This document shows positions 8,074 to 18,348 of a stretch of 64,000 nt of DNA, piece by piece. Position 1 is the first letter of the stretch, and each line of letters starts with the position of its first letter. Made by a program: the position numbers and the translations under genes. The stretch lies in the NCBI RefSeq assembly GCF_001006305.1, contig NZ_LBHJ01000004.1, forward strand, positions 620,001 through 684,000. The letters run 5' to 3'. Below the pieces are notes generated by a model that searched no databases, was not told where the DNA came from, and saw only the letters and a list, made by a program, of their open reading frames with translations. Origin of the DNA: Silvibacterium bohemicum. GTDB taxonomy: Bacteria; Acidobacteriota; Terriglobia; Terriglobales; Acidobacteriaceae.

Positions 8074-9402
8074 TTACGTCTTGGGCGGTCCGGCATGGAA
8101 ACCGGTTATCTGAATCAATTGCTTTTCCAACTCCGCTGCCGCTTCTTGCGCCCCTCTCTGGCCGGTTAACACAGAATGCACTGCCTGAATGTAAGCCGCA
8201 GTCACGTCTTCATAGGCATGACCGGTGACACTCGAAGGCCGGCTAACCAGCCGGCTGCTCTGTTCACCTGATTGAGGCGAGGGAGCGTAGGCCTGCAGCG
8301 TTTGTGGCAGACCATAGAACTCAGCGGCCGGCTCGGAGTGAACGGCGTTCGCTTTTGCTTGCAAGTCCCTGGCAATCAGAAAATGGATGAGGGCAACTGC
8401 TTCACGAGGATGAGCCGAGGATTGGGAGACGGCCAAACCAATGCCTCCCAGGGCGCCCACTTGTCCTCCGCGACCTCCAGGCATACTCGTGTAACCCGTG
8501 CGGTCTCGCATAGGCGATTCCCTGGGGTGAGTCAATCGATAACCCCACTGCCAGCTGCGCATGAAAGCAGCATTGCCTGAATCCCAAACGCCCAACGAAT
8601 CCACTTCCTGATAAGCCACAACACCAGGCGGCGATATTCTGCCGATCCAACGGGCAGCTCGTTGCCAAGACTGGATCGCGGCGGGATTGTTTACGCTGAT
8701 TGTTCCATCATCTTCGATGATGCGGCCCCCTCCCGCGGAGACCTGCCATTCCAGGGCGTTGCAGGTCAAGCTCTCCGTGGCCGCACCTTGCCAGATGTAT
8801 CCCCAAAAATCCTTTCTGCCCTTTGCCCGTTCGCCCGCCTGAATTCGGGCGGCCATGCGTTCCAGTTCATCCCATGTCTTCGGAGGATGGCTATATCCAT
8901 ACTGCCGGAGTAGATCAGTTCGATATGCGAGAACGCCGACGTGAGTGTCATAGGGCAACGCCACCACCTTGCCGTTCACCGTGTAGCTGGCGACCAATTG
9001 GGCATCCAGCGACGAAAGTTCGGAGGCGAAATCTGGCCGCAGATCGACCAGATGGTCCGCGAGAATTCGCGGCCAGATGACGTCAATACCCAGGACATCG
9101 GGGCTGAGCGCGCCTTCCTTCAACAACCGGCGCAGCAGGTCCAGTTGAGCCTGCGGGGGGAGCGCAGAAAACAAGGTCTCGGGAAGCGGCGGCGGCTGGA
9201 TGACAATTCCAGTTTCCCTGGTGAACTCACGAGATTCGCCCGCGGCTCTGGACAATTCGTCGGGCTGCGACCACTCCTGATCGAGAAAAGTCACCGTCGC
9301 GGGTGCTGGTGCGGATTTGCGGCAGCCGGAGACAAAGCAAAGGAGCAAGACGATGACGATGGCCAATTTATCTGGCAAGGAACGATGCTCCGGCCCGCGC
9401 AT
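8074..9402 (-). CDS. extracellular solute-binding lipoprotein, sugar ABC transporter type (orphan)
   Basis: About 442 residues. The N-terminus MRGPEHRSLPDKLAIVIVL leads into a lipobox FVSGC, so this is a lipoprotein. The body fits family 1 (maltose/trehalose-type) binding proteins: PDVLGIDVIWPRILADHLVDL, VNGKVVALPYDTHVGVLAYR, PKTWDELERMAARIQ, WEWQVSAGGG-like and GGIGLAVSQSSAHPREAVALIHFL blocks. A GTG 11 codons upstream could also be used, but it would add a hydrophobic stretch before the signal peptide; neither has a strong ribosome site. No permease or ATPase genes are adjacent, so partners must be elsewhere or it works as a sensor or enzyme cofactor protein. Confidence 0.8.
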   Translation of the reverse strand: MRGPEHRSLPDKLAIVIVLLLCFVSGCRKSAPAPATVTFLDQEWSQPDELSRAAGESREFTRETGIVIQPPPLPETLFSALPPQAQLDLLRRLLKEGALSPDVLGIDVIWPRILADHLVDLRPDFASELSSLDAQLVASYTVNGKVVALPYDTHVGVLAYRTDLLRQYGYSHPPKTWDELERMAARIQAGERAKGRKDFWGYIWQGAATESLTCNALEWQVSAGGGRIIEDDGTISVNNPAAIQSWQRAARWIGRISPPGVVAYQEVDSLGVWDSGNAAFMRSWQWGYRLTHPRESPMRDRTGYTSMPGGRGGQVGALGGIGLAVSQSSAHPREAVALIHFLIARDLQAKANAVHSEPAAEFYGLPQTLQAYAPSPQSGEQSSRLVSRPSSVTGHAYEDVTAAYIQAVHSVLTGQRGAQEAAAELEKQLIQITGFHAGPPKT

Positions 9403-9495
9403 GTTCAAAAGATGCGCCAATATCAATTGGAGCACAGGAGATTTTCGGTTCGCGATACTGCGACGAGTGAGGTTTCCCCAGCTCGCACCGCATCG

Positions 9496-11196
9496 TCAGG
9501 GCAGCTGCAGGCTATCCCAGAGTTTGCACCGATGCTCCTCGGACATTTGACTCTCCGACCGCAGAGATAAGGCGGGGATATCTTCCGATAGATAAAACGA
9601 TGACCGTGGGTTGCGGGCATCGAAGCGCGGCCACAGCTCATCTCCCGCCGCGTTCGGATTGCCCGTGCGGGCGAAGTTAGCCCAGGCCATCACCAGCTCG
9701 TCCGAAAGCTTCTCCTGCGCGCTATTGAGCGGGTGCGCTATTCCTCGCGTGCCGCCGTGCCATCCGGGGAATAGGTATTGAATGTCAGCCGTGTGGTAGG
9801 CCAGCGACTGGAAGCCCGGCAACCCCGGAAAGAAAAAGGGCGCGGTCCGGTCGTTGAACTCATAGGCATAGAGCGGAACCTGCGAAGACAGCGTCTGATT
9901 CACGGCCTGCTGCGGGCAAACGTACGAGCCGGTGCCCATCGCGTCAAGAGCCAGTTGAGGAGTAGCGTAGGAAGCGGGCGTGTAGGCGGCAACCACCTTC
10001 GACGCATTCGCTCCATAAGTCTCCACATACCTCTTCACATCCGCTTCGGAGACGGGTGCTTGTGGCGGCGCGGAAAAATACTCGTTGATCGCGAGCAGGA
10101 AATTGTATTCGTCGTGGGTAAAGCCGCTCATTATGGGCATGTGGGCGAACTTGCCCGTCTTGAAGGCATCGAACAGCCCCTGGCTCGGCACAATCGTGCC
10201 ATCCGCGATCGGGGCGGTCGTCATGTAAGGACCGTTGGCGCTTTCTGTGCCTTGCAATTTCAGGATTGTCTCCACCGGCAAGCTTCGCAGGCAAGCCGCG
10301 GCATCCGGGCCAGAGCCAGAGCCACACCCGGCAGCAGTTGAGAATGAGGTCCCAAGCTTCTCTCCGGCGCTTAATGAAATCGAGTCGAACAGGATGCTCT
10401 CGAAGATTGCACGATTGAACAGGCCCGCCGCCAGCGGTGAAACCACATGCGTCGAGGCATCGACCGACCCCGCGGACTGGCCGCCAAGAGCTACCCTCGT
10501 CGGATCGCCGCCAAACGATGCAATGTTCTTCTGCACCCACTTCAGCGCCAGCTGCTGATCCAACAACCCGTAGTTGCCGAACGGATGCCCCTCATGATCC
10601 AGCGCGGGATTGGCCAGCCATCCCAGCAGGCCGAGCCGGTAGTTGAGAGTAACGACAACCACATCGCCCTTCGTTACGAGTTTGCTGGCATCGTAGTCGT
10701 TGCTCTCACCATCAAAATTGCCGCCTCCATGAATCCACACCAGGACCGCCAGCTTTTCGCTGCCAGCCTGTTTGGGGGCAAACACATTGAGGTAAAGGCA
10801 GTCCTCATTGCTGTTCGCCGGTCCGGCAAATGCCCCCAGCGTCGTGACCTGCGCGCAGGTTGGTCCGAAGCGCGTCGCTTGCCGGGTTTCAGTCCATTGC
10901 GGATAAGCTTGCGGAGGCTGCCAGCGCAGGCCGCCAACGGGCGGTTGCGCATACGGAATGCCCAGATATTCGTGGACGCCGTGATTATCGAGCCCCTGCA
11001 GCGGACCGGCCGAGGTCTGTACTACTGGCGAAAGCGGCAATCCCGCTTGAGGCTGCTGCGCCTGCGCCGGCGATGTTGTTTCCTGTGCGCGTACTGTCTG
11101 CGAAAGCGAAGCCAGCACAACCATCGCGATCATTGCAAAAATTTCTAACCCGCTGCATCGCTTCCACCACGATGCGGTGTCGTACTTGCAATTCAT
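9496..11196 (-). CDS. secreted type-B carboxylesterase (para-nitrobenzyl-esterase-like)
   Basis: A 566-residue protein with a signal peptide (hydrophobic about residues 19-37). It has the carboxylesterase signature EDCLYLNVFAP (131-), the oxyanion-hole HGGGNF (156-) and the nucleophile elbow GGQSAGS with S241. The catalytic histidine is probably in YHTADIQYLF and the acidic residue in SGFTHDEYNF. Length and motifs match family 10 esterases such as PnbA. AGGAG lies six bases before the ATG. It is likely periplasmic or secreted; natural substrates are esters of unknown kind. It belongs to a run of exported hydrolase genes on the same strand, but is separated from them by gaps big enough for own promoters. 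Confidence 0.88.
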   Translation of the reverse strand: MNCKYDTASWWKRCSGLEIFAMIAMVVLASLSQTVRAQETTSPAQAQQPQAGLPLSPVVQTSAGPLQGLDNHGVHEYLGIPYAQPPVGGLRWQPPQAYPQWTETRQATRFGPTCAQVTTLGAFAGPANSNEDCLYLNVFAPKQAGSEKLAVLVWIHGGGNFDGESNDYDASKLVTKGDVVVVTLNYRLGLLGWLANPALDHEGHPFGNYGLLDQQLALKWVQKNIASFGGDPTRVALGGQSAGSVDASTHVVSPLAAGLFNRAIFESILFDSISLSAGEKLGTSFSTAAGCGSGSGPDAAACLRSLPVETILKLQGTESANGPYMTTAPIADGTIVPSQGLFDAFKTGKFAHMPIMSGFTHDEYNFLLAINEYFSAPPQAPVSEADVKRYVETYGANASKVVAAYTPASYATPQLALDAMGTGSYVCPQQAVNQTLSSQVPLYAYEFNDRTAPFFFPGLPGFQSLAYHTADIQYLFPGWHGGTRGIAHPLNSAQEKLSDELVMAWANFARTGNPNAAGDELWPRFDARNPRSSFYLSEDIPALSLRSESQMSEEHRCKLWDSLQLP

Positions 11197-11369
11197 ATTT
11201 CTCCTGAATCAAATAACCAACGGTGTCGCTGGTTCATTTCGGCCGCACATGCCGCCATGCACGGCACGGCACATTTTGTCTTTAGATATGCCTTAGGCCA
11301 CGCGTGAGCTGACGCTTCCCTTCTCCACGACGCCGGCTAATTGGCAGGCGTCGCGTGGAGAAAGAGTGT

Positions 11370-13631
11370 TTACTTGCTGCCGTGTGTGGCAGGAGTCGTG
11401 GTTTGAGCAAGTGCGGTAGGTTGGAAATCGGGATTCCCGAAATTCCAGAGGAAGAAGGTGAAGATGTCCGTCCAGTCAGAAACCTGCTGGGCGATGGTAT
11501 CGGTGATGCCGTGGCCCGCGTCGTAGTTCACACGAAAGAGGATGGGATTAGGTCCAGCATTCGCGGCTTGCAGACGTGAAGCCATCTTGGCGCCCTGCCA
11601 GGGATCGACGCGCGGATCGTTGGCGCCGGCAGTTACCAAAGTGGCGGGATATTTGGTGCCCGGAACCACATGGTCGTACGCTGCCATTTCCAATAGCCCC
11701 TTGAAGCCGTCCGGATCCTTGACTGTGCCGTACTCCGGAATATTCGCCGGCCCATTCGCTCCAGTCTCCTGACGCAGCATATCGGAGCAAGGCACACCGT
11801 CAATCGCGGCGGCGAAGAGGTCGGGCCGCTCGGTGATGGAGCGCCCTATCAAGATTCCGCCGGCGGACTGGCTCCAGATGCCGAGATGTGGAGTCGAGGT
11901 ATATTTTTCGTCAATGAGGTATTGAGCAGAGGCGATGAAGTCACGCCACGTGTTTGGCTTGGTAAGCTTTTTGCCCGCAAGGTGCCAGCCTTCGCCGAGC
12001 TCCCCGCCGCCGCGCACATGAGCGATAGCGAGCACGCCTCCACGCTCCAGCCACGCCATGTAACGCCGGCTGAAGCCAGGAGTGAATGCGTCTCCGTAGG
12101 CGCCGTAGCCGATCAGCGTCGTGGGAGCTTTGCCGTCGCGGACCAGACCTTTCTTATAAACAATCGACAGCGGGAGCGGGGTGCCATCCAGCCCCTTGAT
12201 GGTGAGCTCTTCGGAGACGAGATCGGTAGGGTCGACAGGGTTCGGAACTCTCAGGTGCAGAGCAGTGAGCGACGCGCTTGCGGAATCGTAGCGAAAGGAG
12301 TCGCCGGGCGTCGTCCAGCTGGTGAGATCGATGACCGCTCCGGAAACGGAGAGCGCGGTGGCGACCGCGTCGGCGTGCTCGGTGGCGGGCAGCGGAAGAG
12401 TGGTCGCCCTGGAGTTGGGACCATAGGGCAGACGAAGCACCCGGCCGATGCCGTTCTGCAGACACTGGATGTAAAGAGCATCCGAGGCCGCATGAAGCAC
12501 GTTCGTGCCAATGAAGCCGCCGGAGAGAACGAGGTCACTTGCAGGAAGCACAACCTCAGCCGTCTTGAGGTCGGGATGAGCGGCATCTACGCGCAGGATC
12601 TTGCCATTGAGCGTGTCGCTGAAGCTGACCAGGTAAAGGTCGTTCCCGTGAAGAGCCTCGTCGGTCACCTTGTCGGAGAAGTCAGCGACCTTCTGCCATC
12701 CAGTATGAGTGGTAAGAGCGGAGGGTGGGCCAACATAGACCGAGCCGTCGGGATCGACTCCAGGGGTTACAGTCGCAAACGCGAACTTTGATCCCGGCAC
12801 CGTGAGCGCGATTGGAAAAGAGAACTCCGGCACTTCGATCTCAGGCGAGACACCACGGCCCAGCACCAGGGTATCCTGCGCCACCGGCGTGCCAAGAACA
12901 TGCTGATGAACCATCGGTCTGCGGTACTTGTCGGTAGGCGGAGCATTAGGGGCAAGCTTTTCCAATTGGAGATAGAAGAGGCTCTTATCGTCGGCAGAAA
13001 AGACTGCTCCTAAACAGCGTTCCAAGGTCTCCGGCAGCTCGCGTCCGGTGGCGGTCTCGTAAATATGCGCGGTCTTCTCTTCCGAGCCGCCTGGCGATAG
13101 TTCGACCGTCACTAACTCGCCGTCACCGGAGGGTGTGTAATCGTCGAGCGAAACGTGGGAGGTGGCAGTCGAGAGCTTGGGCAGGTCGAGAAGCATGCGC
13201 TCGGAACCGCCCGGTGCCAGGCGGACATAAAGACTGGCCTGATTCTCTCCCCTGTTGCGCTTGCGATAGAAAAGATAAGGCCCCGCGACCTTGAGGTCGG
13301 TGATGGCGGCCTCCTCCGCGTTCATGTAGCGGGACATCTCTGCGGAAAAATCCTTCCGTCCGGGGATGCTGTCAAGCACCGCACGGGTATAGTCGGCCTG
13401 GCCGCGCATGAAGGCGACCACCTCCGGCGACTTCTGATCTTCCAGATAGCGATAGGGATCGACAACCTGCTGGCCAAAGTAGGTATCCGTGACCGGCCGA
13501 ACCGGCGCCACTGGTGGAGGCGCGATGGATTTCGGCGTTTGCCCCGTCGCATGGAGTGCAAAGAAGAAGATGCCAGCAGGCAGGAATGAGGTCAGCAAGC
13601 GACGGCTCGGCGAATCGCAGGTCGTGAACAT
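11370..13631 (-). CDS. secreted prolyl oligopeptidase (S9A)
   Basis: A 753-residue serine peptidase with a Sec signal peptide (LLTSFLPAGIFFFALHATGQ). The N-terminal APVRPVTDTYFGQQVVDPYRYLED block and the following beta-propeller are standard for prolyl oligopeptidases. The catalytic triad is readable: nucleophile S589 in GIWSQSAGG, D672 in GANDPRV and H707 in NYDAGHG. The nucleophile loop WSQSAGG differs from the common GGSNGG, an observation compatible with a divergent subfamily. Cleaves short peptides after proline. The gene stands alone with about 130-170 base gaps on either side. Confidence 0.88.
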   Translation of the reverse strand: MFTTCDSPSRRLLTSFLPAGIFFFALHATGQTPKSIAPPPVAPVRPVTDTYFGQQVVDPYRYLEDQKSPEVVAFMRGQADYTRAVLDSIPGRKDFSAEMSRYMNAEEAAITDLKVAGPYLFYRKRNRGENQASLYVRLAPGGSERMLLDLPKLSTATSHVSLDDYTPSGDGELVTVELSPGGSEEKTAHIYETATGRELPETLERCLGAVFSADDKSLFYLQLEKLAPNAPPTDKYRRPMVHQHVLGTPVAQDTLVLGRGVSPEIEVPEFSFPIALTVPGSKFAFATVTPGVDPDGSVYVGPPSALTTHTGWQKVADFSDKVTDEALHGNDLYLVSFSDTLNGKILRVDAAHPDLKTAEVVLPASDLVLSGGFIGTNVLHAASDALYIQCLQNGIGRVLRLPYGPNSRATTLPLPATEHADAVATALSVSGAVIDLTSWTTPGDSFRYDSASASLTALHLRVPNPVDPTDLVSEELTIKGLDGTPLPLSIVYKKGLVRDGKAPTTLIGYGAYGDAFTPGFSRRYMAWLERGGVLAIAHVRGGGELGEGWHLAGKKLTKPNTWRDFIASAQYLIDEKYTSTPHLGIWSQSAGGILIGRSITERPDLFAAAIDGVPCSDMLRQETGANGPANIPEYGTVKDPDGFKGLLEMAAYDHVVPGTKYPATLVTAGANDPRVDPWQGAKMASRLQAANAGPNPILFRVNYDAGHGITDTIAQQVSDWTDIFTFFLWNFGNPDFQPTALAQTTTPATHGSK

Positions 13632-13761
13632 GAAGAGAGTGTAAACCCCGCAACTTATCGAGGGCGGCCAGGTTTTTCATCCTATCAGTACCGATCAAGG
13701 CAGGATGCGTATCAACGAAATCATCAAGCCTGATTGAGTTCATCGACATCGAGCTGCGTGT

Positions 13762-16011
13762 TCAGGCAATGGTGATCGCTGCGACTTCGTAATCTTCGAC
13801 GCGCGGTACGGTGAATTGCAACGTCTGACCTTCCAGATGAAATGTCAGGTTTTGTTCAGCCCGCAAGAGTTCGACGGATTTTACTCTTACATCTCGAGGT
13901 AACTGCAGCCTTATGGTCTGTGGACCCAGCGGATAAGTCGACTGCATCCATCCATGCTGGGCATCGGGGCTGGTGTAATTAAGGATGTGCACGGAGTATC
14001 CGGGAACTGTCTCCCAACAGAACATCTCTACGAAGCCTTCACCTTCGATGTGAACCACGCGCTCGTCATTCGTGACCCAGCTTAGGGTGTTGTGCAGCAG
14101 GCGCAGCAAATCCCCGTGCCCGGTGAGCCAATAGGTGCGTTCGATATCTCCGGGGAAGTAAGCCATGCGGCTGCGGCCCGATTCGCGCAGGATCACCGCC
14201 GGCTGATCGGTGTGCGAAACAGGCGGATAGGCCAGCTCTGGCGGATAGCGTACGAATCCTGGGACAACCGTGAGTACGGGGTTGTCCACGGGCTTGAGAG
14301 GCACGCGATTCTCCGCGCCCGGGAGCCAGTTGGTGTCGGTAAAGCCTTCCAGGATGGGGTGCAGAGGCAATTTATCGGGAGATTCGATGCGCGCGTAGTA
14401 CGGATTGCCGTTTGTGCCGATGACATCTCCGGCTCTGTGGATACCGAGAAGATCGGCGAGCCCGAAATCCGCTCGCCGGTTCAGATTTTCGTCGTAGAGA
14501 CTGGTCTCGAAGCTGGTCATGATCGATCCGCCTGACTTTGCATATTGTCCAATCTGCTCACACTGGCGTTCGCTCAGCATGGCGATGTTGGGCAGCACAA
14601 GAGCACGATACTTGCCGAGGTGTTCCGCATCGAGCCGGTCTTCATGGACGAAGTCGAATGCGAAGCGGCCACGCAGAAGCGCATCGTAGATGCCCTGCGT
14701 GGTCTCGTGCATATAGGCGCGTGAATGCACCGTTGACGGACCCGGATAGAGAAGCTGCGTGCTCTGCCCGATCACCACGCCGATGTTGGCCATGGAGCGC
14801 CGGTAGGTAAAGTGCGCGTCGTGCCGGGCCGTCCAGCGGAAATAATCTGTCCCTACCTTCTGCCATCGGCGATCTTCGCCAAAGCCTTTTTCCGAACCGA
14901 CAAAGTGATAGTAAGGAGCCATGCCGCTGGCCAGGGATTCATTCAACCACATTCTGGCTTCGTCGGGATTCTTCGAGGCATTGCGCCATCCCGGCGTGCC
15001 GGTGGAGTAGGCGGCAGTGACATTGGTGGCGAACTTGCCATCGAGCACAGCCTGGCAAACGCGGCCCTGCAGACTGCATCCCCACACGGCGGCATCCTCG
15101 TAGGTGCGTCCTTGATTGTCCGCCTGGAACCATGCCGCAACTTTGCCCAGGCGATCGAGGTTCGGGCCGCCGCGCACATTGCCACCTGAGTTGGCGAAGA
15201 AGAAGCTCTCCTGCTTTTTCTCCTTGGCGATGGCGTCGTATCTCTGCCAGAGATCGAGAACACGGTCGGTAAAGGCGTGCCAGTAAGCGGGAGTGCCGGA
15301 AGCCGGCAGAGTGCTGCAGATAGCGCAATGGCAATCGGGCAGAGTGCCCAGCGGCGGCCAACCATTCGTATAGAAGCAATCGACATCATAGAGCGAGTTG
15401 ATCTCTCGCATGATCGCCGGGATGTAATCGTCCATGTAAGTGGAGAACATGCATGTCTTGAAGAGGCGCGGTTCTTCGCCGCTGAATTGCACGGAGCCAT
15501 CCTTATTGCGCATGGCCCACTCCGGATGCGCCTCGAGTGCATCTCCCCAGTTGAGATCGGGGCTCATGCGCGCAACGACACGCATGTTGCGCTTCTTCGC
15601 GGCGGCTACGCACTCGCCGAAGAAATCCCGGCCGTTCAAGAATTTTCCGTGGCGATGGAACTTTACCTTCGAGGGATAGAAGGCCAGAATGCCGGTCACG
15701 CTGATGAAGACGATGTCCACTTCGGCGGAGTGCCAATAGTCTGCCCACTCCTCGATGTTCATCACCGCCGGGTCGTGCTCGGTCATGTTGCTCTGTCCCA
15801 CGCGGCGAATTCGCTGCTGCCAGGACAGGGTAGCCGGATCGATCGCAGGCATACGTTGCGGTAGCGGAGCAAGCTTCGCTTGAGGTCCACCGCTGGGCGC
15901 GGCCACTGTCTCCTCTGCGGAGAGAGTCGAAAATGGGTTGAGAGCATCTATTGCGGCCGCCACTGGAACGGCACCCGCGCCTGCCTTGAGAAAGGTACGA
16001 CGGTTGAGCAT
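13762..16011 (-). CDS. Tat-exported glycoside-hydrolase-like protein (GHL6 / beta-galactosidase-trimerisation type)
   Basis: A 749-residue protein starting MLNRRTFLKAGAGAVPVAAA, a clear Tat signal. The first 400 residues fit a TIM-barrel hydrolase of the 'hypothetical glycosyl hydrolase 6' type: WADYWHSAEVDIVFISV, KFHRHGKFLNGRDFFGE, MRVVARMSPDLNWGDAL and DCFYTNGWPP. The central part (YDALLRGRFAFDFVHEDRLDAEHLGKYRALVLPNIAMLS) resembles the flavodoxin-like trimerisation domain of family 42 beta-galactosidases. The substrate is unknown and catalytic glutamates are not assigned with confidence. A cysteine cluster DCHCAIC around residue 218 could bind metal. AGGGGAG precedes the ATG. Confidence 0.7.
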   Translation of the reverse strand: MLNRRTFLKAGAGAVPVAAAIDALNPFSTLSAEETVAAPSGGPQAKLAPLPQRMPAIDPATLSWQQRIRRVGQSNMTEHDPAVMNIEEWADYWHSAEVDIVFISVTGILAFYPSKVKFHRHGKFLNGRDFFGECVAAAKKRNMRVVARMSPDLNWGDALEAHPEWAMRNKDGSVQFSGEEPRLFKTCMFSTYMDDYIPAIMREINSLYDVDCFYTNGWPPLGTLPDCHCAICSTLPASGTPAYWHAFTDRVLDLWQRYDAIAKEKKQESFFFANSGGNVRGGPNLDRLGKVAAWFQADNQGRTYEDAAVWGCSLQGRVCQAVLDGKFATNVTAAYSTGTPGWRNASKNPDEARMWLNESLASGMAPYYHFVGSEKGFGEDRRWQKVGTDYFRWTARHDAHFTYRRSMANIGVVIGQSTQLLYPGPSTVHSRAYMHETTQGIYDALLRGRFAFDFVHEDRLDAEHLGKYRALVLPNIAMLSERQCEQIGQYAKSGGSIMTSFETSLYDENLNRRADFGLADLLGIHRAGDVIGTNGNPYYARIESPDKLPLHPILEGFTDTNWLPGAENRVPLKPVDNPVLTVVPGFVRYPPELAYPPVSHTDQPAVILRESGRSRMAYFPGDIERTYWLTGHGDLLRLLHNTLSWVTNDERVVHIEGEGFVEMFCWETVPGYSVHILNYTSPDAQHGWMQSTYPLGPQTIRLQLPRDVRVKSVELLRAEQNLTFHLEGQTLQFTVPRVEDYEVAAITIA

Positions 16012-16087
16012 CCGAACTCCCCTCGTTTTCTACACGGAGCAAGTCTAACCGCGAGATGCGGCGTCGAACCACTCGCCAATCAGGACA

Positions 16088-17077
16088 CTAGAATCCCCAA
16101 ACGATGCTCCCACCTGTCATCCCGGCGCCTGCAGCAGTCAAAAGCAATCGCTCTCCTGAGACGAAGGGATGATCTTTATGAGCAAGAGACAAAGATAGGG
16201 GAATGGTGGCTGCCGACGAGTTTCCGGACTCTTCGATTGTGCGCACCGTCTTGCTCTTTTCCAATCCAAGGTTTTCGCAAACCGCATTCAAGATGCGGAT
16301 ATTGGCTTGATGCGGCACGAAACGATCGATGTTTGCCGCTGTCAGTCCAGCCTGCTCCATCGCGCGAGTCGAGCACTCCGTCATCATGCGCACAGCCTGC
16401 GAGAACACCGATTTGCTACTACTCATCGTCATCAATAGCTCATTCGGGTCCATGCCTGCAACGAAAGGCTTCCTGCTCCCACCTGCGGGAATCGCAATCA
16501 GGCCATAGAGGCTTCCGTCAGAGGTCAGATCGACGCCGAGAATTCCAACCTCCGGCGAAGTTGAAGGAACCAGCACCACCGCTCCGGCTGCATCAGCAAA
16601 CAGGATTGAGCTGCCGCGCTCTTCGGGATTGATACGCCGGCTCAAAATATTGGCCGCCACGATGAGAACGGGCTTGCCTTGCGTGCGAACAAAACCATCG
16701 GCCAGAGTTAATGCATAAAGGAACCCTGAACAAGCACCGGCGAGATCGATGGCGCCGGAGTGCGAGAGGTTCAATTGATGAGCGAGCAGCGGAGCGGATG
16801 GCGGCAACAGGTGATCAGGCGTCGACGTTGCGAGAAGGGTCAGCGCCACTTCGTTGCGCGCGATCCCCGCATCCTCCAGGGCCATCTCTCCAGCCTTCCT
16901 GGCAAGATCCGTCAGCGCCTCATCGGGAGCGGCCCAACGGCGAGCGCGGATGCCGGTGCGGCGCTCGATCCAGCCGGATTCAAGACCAAGCCGCGTCTCG
17001 ATCTCAGCGTTTTCGACGCGCCGCTCCGGAACATAGTGTCCTAAACCAGCAATGCGGCTCGATTGCACCCGCATCAT
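16088..17077 (-). CDS. bioZ: beta-ketoacyl-ACP synthase III in the biotin operon; candidate BioZ
   Basis: A 329-residue KAS III of normal length. The Cys-His-Asn triad is complete: C116 in [14 protein letters not shown]256 in VPHQANIRI and N286 in EESGNSSAA. By sequence alone FabH is possible. Its place as the last gene of bioB-F-D-A, joined to bioA by a 4-nt overlap, matches the bioBFDAZ order described in alphaproteobacteria, where BioZ condenses glutaryl-CoA with malonyl-ACP to start the pimeloyl precursor. No bioC or bioH is visible in the operon, which fits that role. Symbol assigned by context; confidence in KAS III is high, in BioZ moderate. Confidence 0.75.
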   Translation of the reverse strand: MMRVQSSRIAGLGHYVPERRVENAEIETRLGLESGWIERRTGIRARRWAAPDEALTDLARKAGEMALEDAGIARNEVALTLLATSTPDHLLPPSAPLLAHQLNLSHSGAIDLAGACSGFLYALTLADGFVRTQGKPVLIVAANILSRRINPEERGSSILFADAAGAVVLVPSTSPEVGILGVDLTSDGSLYGLIAIPAGGSRKPFVAGMDPNELLMTMSSSKSVFSQAVRMMTECSTRAMEQAGLTAANIDRFVPHQANIRILNAVCENLGLEKSKTVRTIEESGNSSAATIPLSLSLAHKDHPFVSGERLLLTAAGAGMTGGSIVWGF

Positions 17078-18348
17078 TTCTGGGCCTTGCCAATCACATC
17101 AGCTGCCTCATCGATGGCCGCATAAGCCCGATCGAGATCATCGGACGTCACACAGTAAGGTGTCATCAGATAGATCACGTTGCCAAGCGGACGGATGAGG
17201 AGATCTCTCTGCCGAAAGAAAGCTCTCAGCTTCGGCCCAACGTCCGAGAGATATCCGGATGTCGAAACATCGAGGTCCAGAGCGGCAATCGTGCCCGTCT
17301 GCCGGACGTTGACGAAGCGCGGATCAGAGCGGAATGGCGTTAGTCTCTCACGGTGCATGTGCTCCAGCGTCTCGATACGTTTGAGAACCGGCTCATTCTG
17401 CCATACGGTGAGATTCGCAAGCGCCGCTGCGCACGCGATGGGATTGGCTGTGTAAGAGCTCGAATGGAAGAACATCCGGCTGCGATCGGAGGACAGGTGC
17501 GCATCGAATATCTCGGCGGAACATAGCGTCGCGGCAAGAGGCAGCGCACCTCCGGTAATGCCCTTCGACACACACAGAATGTCGGGCGTGATGCCTGCCT
17601 GTTCGCAAGCGAAAACCGTGCCGGTTCTTCCCCACCCTGTCATTACTTCGTCGGCGATGAATAAGGTTCCGTAGCGCGTCGCGATCCGCTTCAACTCCGC
17701 CAGCAGATGCGGAGGATACATCTTCATCCCGCCCGCCCCTAGGATAAGCGGTTCGATCAGCAGCGCAGCTACTTCCTCGCCAAGGCAGAGTTGCTCGAAG
17801 GCATCGAGCGTCTCCTGTTCATGGCCGGGCGCAGGAAACGGAATGGTGTCCACATCGAAGAGCAGCGCTCCGTAGGCCGCGTTGAAGACACCGCGTTCGC
17901 CAACGGACATCGCGCCAATGGTGTCGCCGTGATAGCCGTGCTCCATTACGACGATGCGTGAGCGCGAGCATCCTCTATTATGAAAGAAACCCAGCGCCAT
18001 CTTCAACGCTACTTCCACCGATGTCGATCCGCTATCGGAATAGAAGACGTGCGCCAGACCGGGCGGAGCAAGCCGGATCAATCCTTGCGCCAGCTCTTCC
18101 GCCGGTTCATGGGTGTATTCGGCGAAGATGATCTGATCGAAGCTCTCGGTTGCCGAACGAATCGCCTCCATGATGGCCGGATGCCTGTGCCCATGCGTAA
18201 TGACCCACCAGGAAGAGATCGCATCGAGAATTGAACGGCCATGTTCATCGATGAGGTAGGCGCCGTCTGTCCTGACGATCCTGGTGGTTACAGGCTCCAA
18301 GGCATGTTGGGTGAAGGGGTGCCATACAGGCGAAGGCGAACGCGTCAT
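17074..18348 (-). CDS. bioA: adenosylmethionine-8-amino-7-oxononanoate aminotransferase
   Basis: A 424-residue class III aminotransferase. It has the BioA-specific [10 protein letters not shown] (about 45-54), [17 protein letters not shown], the D233-containing [14 protein letters not shown] and the PLP lysine K262 in [14 protein letters not shown]. It converts 7-keto-8-aminopelargonate to 7,8-diaminopelargonate using S-adenosylmethionine. It overlaps bioD upstream and the KAS III gene downstream by 4 nt each, so all are translated from one message. Confidence 0.95.
   Translation of the reverse strand: MTRSPSPVWHPFTQHALEPVTTRIVRTDGAYLIDEHGRSILDAISSWWVITHGHRHPAIMEAIRSATESFDQIIFAEYTHEPAEELAQGLIRLAPPGLAHVFYSDSGSTSVEVALKMALGFFHNRGCSRSRIVVMEHGYHGDTIGAMSVGERGVFNAAYGALLFDVDTIPFPAPGHEQETLDAFEQLCLGEEVAALLIEPLILGAGGMKMYPPHLLAELKRIATRYGTLFIADEVMTGWGRTGTVFACEQAGITPDILCVSKGITGGALPLAATLCSAEIFDAHLSSDRSRMFFHSSSYTANPIACAAALANLTVWQNEPVLKRIETLEHMHRERLTPFRSDPRFVNVRQTGTIAALDLDVSTSGYLSDVGPKLRAFFRQRDLLIRPLGNVIYLMTPYCVTSDDLDRAYAAIDEAADVIGKAQK

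Noticed and set aside
11886-12791. 301-codon plus-strand frame opposite the prolyl oligopeptidase gene
   Set aside because: A shadow of GC-rich coding sequence; no domain, no ribosome site.
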